NCBI RefSeq assembly: GCF_900169785.1
Contig: NZ_FWER01000013.1
Coordinates: forward strand, 72,642 to 136,641
Origin: Rhizobium sullae
GTDB taxonomy: Bacteria > Pseudomonadota > Alphaproteobacteria > Rhizobiales > Rhizobiaceae
Reading direction: 5' to 3'
Length of the DNA stretch: 64,000 bases
Shown: piece by piece, positions 18,399 through 27,021 of the stretch
How the letters are laid out: every line of letters begins with the position of its first letter
Numbering within the stretch: the first letter of the stretch is position 1
Notes under the pieces: model-generated
Told to the model about the DNA's origin: nothing
What the model saw: the letters and a program-made list of their open reading frames with translations, nothing else
Database searches by the model: none
Translations under genes and position numbers: made by a program

Positions 18399-18749
18399 AT
18401 GAAGTCGCGTGAGAGCCTAGTTCGCCTGAAGGAGTTTCAGGTGAACGAAAAACGACGTCAGCTGCAGCAATTGCAGATGATGATGTCGGAATTCGAACGG
18501 ATGACGAAGGATCTGGAAAGCCAGATCGTCGTCGAAGAGAAGAAGTCCGGCATTTCCGACCCGAATCACTTCGCCTACCCGACCTTCGCAAAGGCGGCAC
18601 GCCAGCGCGCCGACAATCTTCAGGTTTCCATCAAGGAATTGAAGATGCAGGAAGAGTCGCTGGAGCAGGCGCTCGAGGAGATGCAGGCGGAATATGCCCG
18701 TGCTACCGCGCTCGAAGAGCGGGATGGCGCCATTCGGGCCCGCGCCTGA
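18399..18749 (+). CDS. fliJ: flagellar export protein FliJ-like
   Basis: The 116-residue product is almost wholly alpha-helical coiled coil, beginning MKSRESLVRLKEFQVNEKRRQ and ending with EYARATALEERDGAI. This is the pattern of FliJ, the chaperone-like stalk of the flagellar type III export ATPase FliI. The sequence fits the FliJ found beside ctrA in Rhizobiales. The ATG at 18399 has GGAG eight bases before it; the ATG at 18393 is too close to it. Isolation from other flagellar genes is normal for this lineage. Confidence 0.8.
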   Translation: MKSRESLVRLKEFQVNEKRRQLQQLQMMMSEFERMTKDLESQIVVEEKKSGISDPNHFAYPTFAKAARQRADNLQVSIKELKMQEESLEQALEEMQAEYARATALEERDGAIRARA

Positions 18750-18797
18750 TCGGCGGGCAGCGGACGCCGGCGGCGGCGTCCTGGGGATCGCCTGAAG

Positions 18798-18839
18798 AAG
18801 CCATGTATGATGGGCATAAGTCCGTCATACATGGCTTTT
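18798..18839. terminator. long intrinsic terminator between fliJ and the convergent acetyltransferase
   Basis: AAGCCATGTATGA (18798-18810) pairs perfectly with TCATACATGGCTT (18825-18837) and the stem can grow inward by four more pairs including two G-T wobbles, leaving a six-base loop. TTTT follows on the plus strand. It ends fliJ transcripts and probably also serves the minus-strand gene that stops at 18847. Confidence 0.85.
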
Positions 18840-18846
18840 GGTGTTG

Positions 18847-19125
18847 TTAATTCACCACGTCGCGCCAATCGTCATGGCGTTGTGATTGCGCCTTGAAGAA
18901 CGGGCAGAGCGGAAAGATCTTCCAGCCGCCCTTTCGCGCCTCTTCGACGGCGTGAAGCGCAAGCGCCTGGCCGATGCCTTTGCCGCGAAGGGCATCCGGC
19001 ACGCCGGTGTGATCGATGATGATGAGCTTCGGCGACGTGCGGGAATAGCTCATTTCAGCCTCGTGGCCGTCGACCTCGGCCACATAGCGGCCGCCCGAGG
19101 CACTGTCTTCGTTGCGAATATCCAT
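18847..19125 (-). CDS. small GNAT-like acetyltransferase (Acetyltransf_CG type)
   Basis: The 92-residue product is a minimal acetyltransferase fold: RYVAEVDGHEAEMSYSR strands, then HTGVPDALRGKGIGQALA as the acetyl-CoA loop, then PLCPFFKAQSQRH near the end. This matches the short YjdJ-like group with a Cys in the LCPF block. The start at 19125 has GGAGAAA eight bases upstream; a longer frame to 19281 runs into the next gene's control region. The substrate is unknown. Confidence 0.85.
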   Translation of the reverse strand: MDIRNEDSASGGRYVAEVDGHEAEMSYSRTSPKLIIIDHTGVPDALRGKGIGQALALHAVEEARKGGWKIFPLCPFFKAQSQRHDDWRDVVN

Positions 19126-19232
19126 TATATTTTCTCCGAAAACCGATGTTATTGAGCCAGATCGTGACATGGCGGTGTAGTCATGCCAAGCCGGTGCAGG
19201 CGGCGACACAGTGTTCAACCAAGGGGTATCCG

Positions 19233-19700
19233 ATGAGAAAATTGGTGGGAGTCCGGCCGGTACTGCTTGCTGCAGCACCATTTTTCCTGGCGCTCGGGCT
19301 GGTCCTGCCTCTGATCCGATTCGAGAAACTCTACTTCTTCAATGAGACACCGTCGCTGGTGGAGATCGTCGCTTCGCTCTGGAGCGGAGGGGATATCCCG
19401 CTTGCGCTGGTCGTCGGGATCGTGTCGGTCGTATTGCCAATCCTGAAGATCATCGGCATCGCCGCCGAGGCGACGGCCGCCGGCGGCGGGACCGGCAGCT
19501 GGTTTTATCGCTACGCCGTGCCGTATCTGTCCAAGTGGTCGATGATGGACGTATTACTGGTGGCGATCGTGATTGCGGCGGCGAAGACGACGGGCCTGGC
19601 GGATGCTTTCACACAGCCCGGACTCTGGTGCTACGCAGCGTCAACAATAATTTCGGGCCTTCTTCACTCCCTTCAGGGAGATGCGCCCGGCCCGAAATAA
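19233..19700 (+). CDS. paraquat-inducible protein A (PqiA) family membrane protein
   Basis: The 155-residue product has about four membrane helices, including LLAAAPFFLALGLVLPLIRF and IPLALVVGIVSVVLPILKIIG, and the family block YLSKWSMMDVLLVAIVI. This is a single PqiA domain rather than the two of E. coli PqiA, so it may work differently; such proteins are linked to lipid transport across the envelope. AAGGGG precedes the ATG at 19233. Its 3' end, including the stop, is bounded by a 9-bp inverted repeat. The neighbour sciP is convergent. Confidence 0.85.
   Translation: MRKLVGVRPVLLAAAPFFLALGLVLPLIRFEKLYFFNETPSLVEIVASLWSGGDIPLALVVGIVSVVLPILKIIGIAAEATAAGGGTGSWFYRYAVPYLSKWSMMDVLLVAIVIAAAKTTGLADAFTQPGLWCYAASTIISGLLHSLQGDAPGPK
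19651..19697. repeat. nested inverted repeat at the 3' end of the PqiA-like gene
   Basis: TTTCGGGCC (19651-19659) and GGCCCGAAA (19689-19697) enclose a second hairpin CTCCC-TTCA-GGGAG (19667-19680). The structure lies inside the last 17 codons and ends next to the stop. No T-run follows, so it is either a terminator embedded in the gene or a stabilising mRNA end for one of the two convergent genes. Confidence 0.5.
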
Positions 19701-19723
19701 TGTCTTTGCCTGTGGCAGGTGGT

Positions 19724-19999
19724 TTAGTGACGGTATTGCTGGATACGCGTCGTGCGCAGGCCGGCAAGGCCGTGGCTGTTGATCGACGACTGCCAGGACA
19801 GGAATTCCTCGACGGTGAGCGTGTAACGCTCGCAGGCTTCTTCCAAGCTCAACAGGCCACCGCGAACCGCCGCGACAACCTCAGCCTTGCGACGGATAAC
19901 CCAGCGCCTTGTATTCGGCGGCGGAAGATCCGCAATCGTCAGCGGGCTGCCATCGGGGCCGATGACATATTTTACTCGGGGACGTATCATTTCGGTCAT
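19724..19999 (-). CDS. sciP: CtrA inhibitor SciP (DUF1153)
   Basis: SciP binds CtrA and blocks its transcription of target genes in the early cell cycle. The 91-residue protein starts MTEMIRPRVKYVIGPDGSPLT and has the DUF1153 helix-turn-helix region RRKAEVVAAVRGGLLSLEEAC and YTLTVEEFLSWQ. These blocks are strongly conserved across alphaproteobacteria. The start at 19999 gives the standard N-terminus; the longer frame to 20026 is unlikely. It stands within 2 kb of ctrA, so regulator and inhibitor share a locus here. Confidence 0.92.
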   Translation of the reverse strand: MTEMIRPRVKYVIGPDGSPLTIADLPPPNTRRWVIRRKAEVVAAVRGGLLSLEEACERYTLTVEEFLSWQSSINSHGLAGLRTTRIQQYRH

Positions 20000-20388
20000 T
20001 GGACTCTCTACACAACTCAAGACCACGCCGGCACTCTAGCCCGTCACATTTAAAAATTGCCTAAGCGCATAGTAAGACTTTGATAACAACTTTAGCCGCT
20101 TTCCCGCGTGCCGCGACTTCTTGCCTGCTGTAGCGTCAATTTGTACGGGACGCATGGCTCCCATGCTGAATAAATAGTATCGATATTTCGGCGATGGCTT
20201 TATAAGCGCCGCAACATCATGAATGAGCGCTAGACCCCGTCTCCTCTTCTCGCAGCATCAGTCAAAGATTACGTCCGAATGCCTCCCGTCCTTGCGGCGC
20301 GGGGCATTGTTGCGGTCTTGCTGTTGTCCGGCGTCGCAAGGCTGTCGAGCGAGGGGCATGAGCGACGGCCGCGGCTGAGGAAAAGACA
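20000..20388. other. intergenic region upstream of sciP and the LuxR gene
   Basis: About 390 bases between divergent genes. The half near sciP is AT-richer, as expected for promoters, and the half near the LuxR gene is GC-rich with short inverted stretches. I find no TTAA-N7-TTAA box and no gene. GAGGAAAAG before 20389 is a good ribosome site. Confidence 0.45.
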
Positions 20389-21135
20389 ATGACTAGACGT
20401 GAGCGCGCAGCCCACAAATACGCAGACGATAATGCTTTTCCGCTTTCCACTGCCGTTCGCACAGGCGAGTTGAAGGAGGAACTGAAGCGCCGGCTGGAGA
20501 GTATGGTGAAAGCCGCAGGCTTCGATTATTATCTCTTCGCAGCCTTTCCGCGCGGCGACAGCACGGCTTTTCTCGAAAATCGCATTGCCAGCAACTGGCC
20601 GCAGAACCTCACCAATCTCTACGGCGAGGCCGATCTGTTCTATTGCAGCCGGCTGGTGGGTGTTCTGAAGCGGACGATCATGCCGGTCTTCTGCGATGCC
20701 GGTCCATTCGCTGGCGATGCCGCCAACCAGGAAAACCGCCGGCTAAATGCGCTGTTCCGCATGCACGGGCTGCAGAACACGTTCGGCTTTTCGCTGCACG
20801 ACGCCGACCTGAAGCAATACATCTTTGCCTTCTCCGGTAGCCGCGCCGCGCTTTCGCGCGAAGAAGAGATGGATCTGTTTTATGCAGGGATGGAAGCGCT
20901 CGACCGTTTCAGCAGCGAGAACCGCACAGACGAGGGGCCTCCGGAAAATCTTACCCGCCGTGAGATCGAATGCCTGCGCTGGTCGGCGGCGGGCAAGAGC
21001 AGCGACGAGATTGCGATCATCCTCGACCTCTCGTCGCATACGGTGGTCGGCTATCTGAAGGGCGCGATGCGCAAGCTCGATTCGGTCAATCGCATGCAAG
21101 CCGTCGCCCGCGCCTTCCGCTACAGATTGCTATAA
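20389..21135 (+). CDS. LuxR-family transcriptional regulator with autoinducer-binding-like domain
   Basis: The 248-residue product has an N-terminal domain (about 30-170) of the autoinducer-binding type, with FDYYLFAAFPRGD and TFGFSLHD, and a C-terminal LuxR helix-turn-helix (about 185-245) with LTRREIECLRWSAAGKSSDEIAIIL and VNRMQAVARAF. The usual Trp/Tyr/Asp cluster for acyl-homoserine lactone is only partly visible, and no luxI-type synthase is nearby, so it may be a solo that answers another signal or none. Confidence 0.85.
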   Translation: MTRRERAAHKYADDNAFPLSTAVRTGELKEELKRRLESMVKAAGFDYYLFAAFPRGDSTAFLENRIASNWPQNLTNLYGEADLFYCSRLVGVLKRTIMPVFCDAGPFAGDAANQENRRLNALFRMHGLQNTFGFSLHDADLKQYIFAFSGSRAALSREEEMDLFYAGMEALDRFSSENRTDEGPPENLTRREIECLRWSAAGKSSDEIAIILDLSSHTVVGYLKGAMRKLDSVNRMQAVARAFRYRLL

Positions 21136-21157
21136 GCCGTTCAGGGCAGAATGGCGC

Positions 21158-21715
21158 TCACTTCGGTCTTCCCGGCACCGAACTCGTATGGGCGGTGCCG
21201 GTGCGAAGGATCGAGAGCCAGTCGCCGCTTGCATGCTGCGCGCGGCCGAAAGCCAGCAGCGACGCCGTATCACCGGCGGACGCTTTGTTGACCTTGATCT
21301 GGTGGCCCTGACCTTCCTGGCTGAAGAGGCTTGCAGGTGCTGCGACGGCGAGGCGATTCGTGGTGTCGGCTGTGGCGTTGAGGCCGAGAAGCGGCAGGCC
21401 GCTCGGTGCAGGTGGCGACAGATCGCTCCAGAGACCGGCCTGCAGGATGCGGAATTTGCCGGCTTCGAGAAAGAAGGCGCGCCAGCCTTCGCGTGGCGCG
21501 ATGTAGAGCCAGACGCCGCTTTGCCGGTCCAGAGATCGCCGGCGCCCGATGCACTCAGGTAGCAATCGCCTTCGGGCGGGAGTGCCGATTCCGCCGTCAC
21601 GGCTCACCTGCACGACGGCATCGAGACGCTGCAGCGCCTCATTGTGCGTCACGTCCTTTTCGGATTGCGAGGGAAGTATGTAGGGGAGGGCGAGATTAGT
21701 CGATTCGTCGGACAA
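21158..21715 (-). pseudogene. DUF2793 protein gene with two compensating frameshifts
   Basis: From a TTG at 21715 with GGAG eight bases upstream, the frame opens SDESTNLALPYILPSQ and THNEALQRLDAVVQVS, the standard start of DUF2793 proteins found in phage-like and gene-transfer-agent-like tail regions. Then the family text continues in another frame as LPPEGDCYLSASGAGDLWTG, and returns to the first frame at VWLYIAPREGW. The two shifts lie near 21602 and 21516 and cancel, leaving an open frame with about 29 wrong residues. It could be a decayed gene, a working variant or two sequencing errors. The C-terminal half is short and ends HTSSVPGRPK. Confidence 0.7.
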
Positions 21716-21810
21716 GATGCCGTCTCCGTTTGGCGCCGAACGCGCGGTTATCGCCGCATCGTAAGGCGCCTTCGGAATGTGCCGACGAAATGCCCTTCTT
21801 TCTTTGATTT

Positions 21811-22629
21811 TTAATGGTTTTCGCCTGAAGCCATGCGCATTTGCGCGGGCATTTCCCTGCCGCCCCAGGAGATGAAGTCGGGATTGGCGAAGTCGAAATC
21901 CGCCCTGTCGCCGGTCTTGCCGTAGGTGAGCGGCAATCCATCTATGGTGACGGTCGTGCCTCCCGCGGCACGCAGAACCGCGTCGCCCGCTGCCGTATCC
22001 CATTCCATCGTGCGGCCAAAGCGCGGATAGACGTCTGCCTTTCCCTCGGCAAGCAGGCAGAATTTCAGCGAAGAGCCGATATTGGTGCACTCTGAGATCG
22101 CCTGCTCAGCGAGAAAGCTGTCGGTCGCGGGGCTTTTGTGGCTGCGGCTGGCAAGCGCAAGACGCTTGGCGGGCGGTTCTCGGACCGCGATCGCGATGCG
22201 CTCCATCACCGTAAAATCGGCGCCGACGACGAGTTTTTCCGCGTGTCCAGCCTCGCCCGTAAAGGCAACACCGAGTGCCGGCGCATAGACGATCCCTGCA
22301 AGCGGTACGCCGTGCACGACATAGGCAATGTTGACCGTAAATTCCCGCCGTCTGTCGACGAATTCGCGCGTGCCGTCGAGCGGATCCACCAGGAAGAAAG
22401 CCGTTCCCTCGATATCCGGCACGCGGCCGGCTGCCACCGATTCTTCGGCAATTACCGGAATATCTGGATAGCTGCGCGCAAGATGCGCGAGGATGATCTT
22501 CTCCGCCTCCTCATCGGCGCGCGTTACAGGGCTTGAATCTGCTTTTGTCGCGACGGCGCAGCCTTCCTCGAAGATCGCTATGATCGTTCTTCCCGCCTCA
22601 AGTGCCGCCTCTTCGAATGTCGCCAGCAT
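21811..22629 (-). CDS. cysQ: 3'(2'),5'-bisphosphate nucleotidase CysQ
   Basis: CysQ removes the 3'-phosphate from PAP, the by-product of sulfate assimilation, keeping PAP from inhibiting RNases and sulfotransferases. The 272-residue protein has the inositol-phosphatase family metal motifs: EES after VIA, DPLDGTREF at about 85, and WDTAAGDAVLRAAGG near 210. The start at 22629 has GAGGGGA upstream; an extra ATG at 22653 would add eight residues without a ribosome site. No sulfate genes are adjacent. The next gene downstream on this strand is the DUF2793 frame. Confidence 0.92.
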   Translation of the reverse strand: MLATFEEAALEAGRTIIAIFEEGCAVATKADSSPVTRADEEAEKIILAHLARSYPDIPVIAEESVAAGRVPDIEGTAFFLVDPLDGTREFVDRRREFTVNIAYVVHGVPLAGIVYAPALGVAFTGEAGHAEKLVVGADFTVMERIAIAVREPPAKRLALASRSHKSPATDSFLAEQAISECTNIGSSLKFCLLAEGKADVYPRFGRTMEWDTAAGDAVLRAAGGTTVTIDGLPLTYGKTGDRADFDFANPDFISWGGREMPAQMRMASGENH

Positions 22630-23092
22630 GTTCCCCTCAATGAACGCAAGCATCCTGAAAGCCCGTCTGCAGTATATAGATAATATGGTGATTGGCTATT
22701 TTTTTGGGCGGCCGAAAAATCATCCTGCAGATGTCCGCCTGCCTTGAGATGTTTTTCGCGTCCAGCCCTCGAATTTTGTACGAAATTTGCTGAGAGTTCC
22801 TTTTCTGTGGAAAAGGTATCATGCGAAGGGTTGCCCACCTCGCAGGCGATTTAGTTAATCCACAGCCGGTTTCTGACTAAAATTTCCCCAGGGAATGCCT
22901 CTTTAATGTGGATTTTGGTTCGAAACGCGCCACTTACGTCCGTTTGGACAAGAATCTGACCCAGTAGAGCCTTTTTGTCTTCACATTTCCGCGGAAAGCG
23001 GTATGGATGCCCCACATGAGGTTCCGATAAAAGGGAACTACAGACCAAAAAGAGATGCAGTCATGTTGGCTCGCATCCAGGGGAAATGAGAT
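22630..23092. other. long AT-richer intergenic region upstream of the liv operon
   Basis: About 460 bases between cysQ and livH, divergent. It is visibly lower in GC than its neighbours, with runs such as TATTTTTTTGGG and TTCCTTTTCTGTGGAAAAGG. It must hold the promoters of cysQ and livH. I do not see a recognisable riboswitch or operator; a mini-frame of eight codons at 23063 ends just before livH and is probably meaningless. Confidence 0.45.
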
Positions 23093-23995
23093 ATGGAGTA
23101 TTTCGTCCAGCAGCTCTTTAATGGGCTGACGCTCGGATCCATCTATGGCCTTGTCGCTATTGGCTACACGATGGTTTATGGCATTATCGGCATGATCAAT
23201 TTCGCCCATGGCGATATCTTTATGCTCGGTGGTTTCGCCGCTCTTATCGTCTTTCTCGTCCTCACATCCATCTTCGCAGGCCTTCCGGTCGCAGTTCTTC
23301 TGCTGCTGATGCTTGTCGTTGCAATGTTGATGACGAGTTTGTGGAATTGGACGATCGAGCGGGTTGCATACCGGCCACTGCGCGGTTCCTTCCGCCTGGC
23401 GCCGCTGATCACCGCGATCGGCATGTCGATCACGCTGTCCAACTTCATCCAGGTGACGCAGGGCCCACGCAACAAGCCGATTCCGCCGCTCGTCGGCTCG
23501 GTCTACAACATCGGCGGCATTTCGATTTCGCTGAAGCAGATCATCATCATCGTCATCACCGTGGTGCTGCTGGCCGCTTTCTGGTATATCGTCAACCGCA
23601 CGGCGCTCGGACGCGCCCAGCGCGCGACGGAGCAGGACCGCAAGATGGCCGCTCTTCTCGGCGTGAACGTCGATCAGACGATCTCCATCACCTTCATAAT
23701 GGGTGCGGCGCTCGCCGCCGTCGCCGGCACGATGTATCTGATGTATTATGGTGTCGCCTCGTTCAACGATGGCTTCACGCCGGGCGTCAAGGCTTTCACC
23801 GCAGCCGTTCTCGGCGGCATAGGCTCGTTGCCAGGTGCCGTTCTCGGCGGCTTGATGATCGGCCTCATCGAGTCGCTGTGGTCCGCCTATTTCACGATCG
23901 CCTACAAGGATGTCGCGACCTTTGCGATCCTCGCTTTCGTCCTGATCTTCAAGCCGACCGGCATCCTCGGACGGCCGGAAGTCGAGAAGGTATAA
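23093..23995 (+). CDS. livH: branched-chain amino acid ABC transporter permease LivH
   Basis: LivH is one of the two inner-membrane channels for uptake of branched-chain and related amino acids. The 300-residue protein has about eight helices, with the family marks NGLTLGSIYGLVAIGYTMVYGI and INFAHGDIFMLG at the start and GVKAFTAAVLGGIGSLPGA near residue 245. AGGGGAAATGAG lies before the ATG. It is the first gene of livH-M-G-F, with livM starting four bases after its stop. Confidence 0.93.
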   Translation: MEYFVQQLFNGLTLGSIYGLVAIGYTMVYGIIGMINFAHGDIFMLGGFAALIVFLVLTSIFAGLPVAVLLLLMLVVAMLMTSLWNWTIERVAYRPLRGSFRLAPLITAIGMSITLSNFIQVTQGPRNKPIPPLVGSVYNIGGISISLKQIIIIVITVVLLAAFWYIVNRTALGRAQRATEQDRKMAALLGVNVDQTISITFIMGAALAAVAGTMYLMYYGVASFNDGFTPGVKAFTAAVLGGIGSLPGAVLGGLMIGLIESLWSAYFTIAYKDVATFAILAFVLIFKPTGILGRPEVEKV

Positions 23996-23999
23996 CATC

Positions 24000-25391
24000 A
24001 TGGCAAACATCGAAAATTCTGCTGGCAAGCCCGCACCCGGGCTTGTCCAGAAGGGCCTTACGGAAGCCTTCTTCGCGGCCGTCCTTTCTCTCGGTCTGTT
24101 CGTTCTCTATGTCGGCCTCAAGACCGACCAGAACATCAATAACGAGCTGATCATCGTTCAGCGCTGGGGCCTGCTCGCGATCTTTGTGGCGATCGCTGCG
24201 ATCAGCCGCTTCGTCATCGTCGTTTTCGTGAAGCCGAACATCGACAAGCGCAAGCTTGCAAAGGCGAAGCAGGGCGAGCTCGACATCTCGACTGAGAAGG
24301 GTTTTCTCCGCCAGCATTTCCTGAAAATCGCGCTGGTCGCGCTGCTGCTCTACCCGGCGGCCATCTATGCGGCTTTCGGCGCGCAGGGCTCGCTGAAATG
24401 GGTCGACAACTTCGGCATTCAGATCCTCATCTATGTGATGCTCGCCTGGGGTCTTAACATCGTCGTCGGCCTGGCCGGCCTGCTCGACCTCGGTTACGTC
24501 GCTTTCTATGCGGTTGGGGCCTATTCGTACGCGCTGCTGTCCAGCTATTTCGGCCTGTCGTTCTGGCTTCTGCTGCCCATGTCGGGCATTCTGGCGGCAC
24601 TCTGGGGCGTCATCCTCGGCTTTCCGGTCCTGCGGTTGCGCGGCGACTATCTCGCCATCGTGACGCTCGCCTTCGGTGAAATCATCCGTCTCGTGCTCAT
24701 CAACTGGACGGCTGTAACCAAGGGCACCTTCGGCATCTCGGGCATCCCAAAGGCGACGCTGTTCGGCATTCCTTTCGATGCGACGTCGGGCGGCTTTGCC
24801 AAGCTCATGGGCCTTCCGATGTCATCGGCCTATTACAAGATTTTCCTCTTCTATCTGATCCTGGGTCTCTGCATGCTGACGGCCTATGTCACGATCCGGC
24901 TTCGCCGCATGCCGATCGGCCGCGCCTGGGAAGCTCTGCGCGAAGACGAGATCGCCTGCCGTTCCCTCGGCATCAATACGGTCACGACAAAGCTCACCGC
25001 CTTTGCGACGGGCGCTATGTTCGGCGGCGTCGCCGGCTCATTCTTTGCAGTGCGCCAGGGCTTCGTCTCGCCGGAATCGTTCGTATTCCTGGAATCAGCC
25101 GTCATTCTGGCTATCGTCGTCCTCGGCGGCATGGGATCGCTGACCGGTATTGCGATTGCTGCGGTCGTCATGGTCGGCGGTACGGAACTGCTGCGCGAAA
25201 TGGACTTCCTGAAAGCTGTCTTCGGTCCGGATTTCACGCCGGAACTCTACCGCATGCTTCTCTTCGGCCTCGCCATGGTCATCGTCATGCTGTTCAAGCC
25301 GCGCGGCTTCGTCGGCTCACGTGAACCGACTGCCTTCCTCAAGGAACGCAGGGCAGTCTCCGGAAGCTTTATCAAGGAGGGGCACGGCTGA
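24000..25391 (+). CDS. livM: branched-chain amino acid ABC transporter permease LivM
   Basis: LivM pairs with LivH. At 463 residues it is longer than the 320-420 typical, because about 110 residues with two or three extra helices precede the core, as in E. coli LivM. The core carries LNIVVGLAGLLDLGYVAFYAVGAY, LRGDYLAIVTLAFGEI and the ATPase-coupling loop GRAWEALREDEIACRSLGI. Its stop TGA overlaps the ATG of livG by one base (TGATG), typical of coupled translation. Confidence 0.93.
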   Translation: MANIENSAGKPAPGLVQKGLTEAFFAAVLSLGLFVLYVGLKTDQNINNELIIVQRWGLLAIFVAIAAISRFVIVVFVKPNIDKRKLAKAKQGELDISTEKGFLRQHFLKIALVALLLYPAAIYAAFGAQGSLKWVDNFGIQILIYVMLAWGLNIVVGLAGLLDLGYVAFYAVGAYSYALLSSYFGLSFWLLLPMSGILAALWGVILGFPVLRLRGDYLAIVTLAFGEIIRLVLINWTAVTKGTFGISGIPKATLFGIPFDATSGGFAKLMGLPMSSAYYKIFLFYLILGLCMLTAYVTIRLRRMPIGRAWEALREDEIACRSLGINTVTTKLTAFATGAMFGGVAGSFFAVRQGFVSPESFVFLESAVILAIVVLGGMGSLTGIAIAAVVMVGGTELLREMDFLKAVFGPDFTPELYRMLLFGLAMVIVMLFKPRGFVGSREPTAFLKERRAVSGSFIKEGHG

Positions 25392-26269
25392 TGAGCCCCA
25401 CAGAAATGACGACAATGTCCAGCGATACCCTGCTCAAAGTCGAGCATCTGTCGATGAAATTCGGTGGCCTCATGGCCATCAACGATCTGTCCTTCGAAGC
25501 CAAGCGCGGCGACATCACCGCGCTGATCGGTCCGAACGGCGCCGGCAAGACGACCGTCTTCAACTGCATCACCGGCTTCTACAGGCCGACGATGGGGATG
25601 GTCACGCTGAACCAGCGGAGCGGAAAGCAATACCTGCTCGAGCGTCTGCCAGATTTCCGCATTACCAAGGAAGCCCGGGTCGCCCGCACCTTCCAGAACA
25701 TCCGCCTGTTTTCAGGCCTCACCGTTCTGGAGAACCTGCTCGTCGCCCAGCACAACAAGCTGATGAAGGCATCGGGCTACACGATCCTTGGCCTTCTCAA
25801 TATCGGTCCGTATAAGAAAGAGGCTGCGGCATCCATCGAGCTCGCACGCTTCTGGCTGGAAAAGGCCGATCTGACCAGCCGCGCCGACGATCCTGCAGGC
25901 GATCTGCCCTATGGCGCGCAGCGGCGTCTCGAAATCGCCCGCGCCATGTGCACTGAGCCGGAGCTGCTCTGCCTTGACGAGCCCGCCGCCGGCCTTAACC
26001 CGCGTGAATCGGCGGCCCTCAATGCGTTGTTGCAGGAAATCCGAGCCGAGACCGGTACCTCGATCCTGCTCATCGAGCACGATATGTCGGTGGTCATGGA
26101 AATCTCCGACCATGTCGTCGTGCTGGAATACGGCCAGAAGATTTCCGACGGCACGCCGGAGCATGTGAAGAACGACCCGAAGGTCATCGCGGCCTATCTC
26201 GGTGTTGAGGACGAGGAAGTGGAAGAGGTCATCGCAACCGTCGTGAGCCTCGAAGGGGGCGCAAACTGA
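25391..26269 (+). CDS. livG: branched-chain amino acid ABC transporter ATPase LivG
   Basis: The 292-residue ATPase has Walker A GPNGAGKTT, Q-loop region RTFQNIRLF, a degenerate signature LPYGAQRRLEIARAM, Walker B LLCLDEPAAGLNP and the switch His in IEHDM. These are the LivG forms. The first ATG at 25391 overlaps the livM stop; internal ATGs at codons 6 and 9 are possible alternatives. A C-terminal tail of about 20 acidic residues is a small extension. Confidence 0.93.
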   Translation: MSPTEMTTMSSDTLLKVEHLSMKFGGLMAINDLSFEAKRGDITALIGPNGAGKTTVFNCITGFYRPTMGMVTLNQRSGKQYLLERLPDFRITKEARVARTFQNIRLFSGLTVLENLLVAQHNKLMKASGYTILGLLNIGPYKKEAAASIELARFWLEKADLTSRADDPAGDLPYGAQRRLEIARAMCTEPELLCLDEPAAGLNPRESAALNALLQEIRAETGTSILLIEHDMSVVMEISDHVVVLEYGQKISDGTPEHVKNDPKVIAAYLGVEDEEVEEVIATVVSLEGGAN

Positions 26270-26997
26270 TGGCCGGCGAACAGCTTCTCAAGGTTCAGGG
26301 CGTCGAAACCTATTACGGCAACATCCGTGCGCTCGCCGGTATTGATGTCGACGTCAACAAAGGCGAGATCGTCAGCCTTATCGGCGCAAACGGCGCCGGC
26401 AAGTCGACGCTGATGATGACGATCTGCGGCAGCCCGCAGGCCCGCAAGGGTTCAGTCATCTTCGAAGGACGCGACATCACCCGCATGCCGACGCACGACA
26501 TTGCGCGGCTTCGCATTGCGCAGTCCCCGGAAGGTCGCCGCATCTTCCCGCGCATGACCGTCACGGAAAATCTGCAGATGGGTGCGGGTCTCGATAACCT
26601 CAAACATTTCAGCGAGGATACCGAGAAGATCTTCACGCTGTTTCCGCGCCTCAAGGAACGCCATGCGCAGCGCGGCGGCACGCTTTCTGGCGGTGAACAG
26701 CAGATGCTGTCGATCGGCCGCGCGCTGATGGCCCGTCCGAAGCTATTGCTTCTCGACGAGCCTTCGCTCGGTCTCGCACCGCTGATCGTCAAGGGCATCT
26801 TCGAGGCGATCAAGAAGCTCAACGAGCAGGAAGGCCTCACCGTCTTCCTCGTCGAGCAGAATGCATTTGCTGCCCTGAAGCTTTCGCACCGCGCTTACGT
26901 GATGGTGAACGGCAAGGTAACGATGAGCGGGTCCGGCAAGGAGCTGCTCGCCAATCCGGAAGTCCGTGCCGCCTATCTCGAAGGCGGAAGACATTGA
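26269..26997 (+). CDS. livF: branched-chain amino acid ABC transporter ATPase LivF
   Basis: The 242-residue protein has Walker A GANGAGKST, signature LSGGEQQMLSIGRAL, Walker B LLLLDEPSLGLAP and switch region LVEQNAFAAL with the LivF-type Gln-Asn after Glu. It forms the ATPase pair with LivG. Its ATG overlaps the livG stop in TGATG. The start is supported by coupling and by the standard N-terminus LLKVQGVETYYGNI. Confidence 0.94.
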   Translation: MAGEQLLKVQGVETYYGNIRALAGIDVDVNKGEIVSLIGANGAGKSTLMMTICGSPQARKGSVIFEGRDITRMPTHDIARLRIAQSPEGRRIFPRMTVTENLQMGAGLDNLKHFSEDTEKIFTLFPRLKERHAQRGGTLSGGEQQMLSIGRALMARPKLLLLDEPSLGLAPLIVKGIFEAIKKLNEQEGLTVFLVEQNAFAALKLSHRAYVMVNGKVTMSGSGKELLANPEVRAAYLEGGRH

Positions 26998-27021
26998 GCC
27001 GGGCAGAAGGGAGAGTTTGAT

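Noticed and set aside
22934..24028. 364-residue minus-strand frame over livH and its upstream gap
   Set aside because: It lies opposite a certain LivH and its composition is a reverse shadow (Asp/Arg/His repeats).
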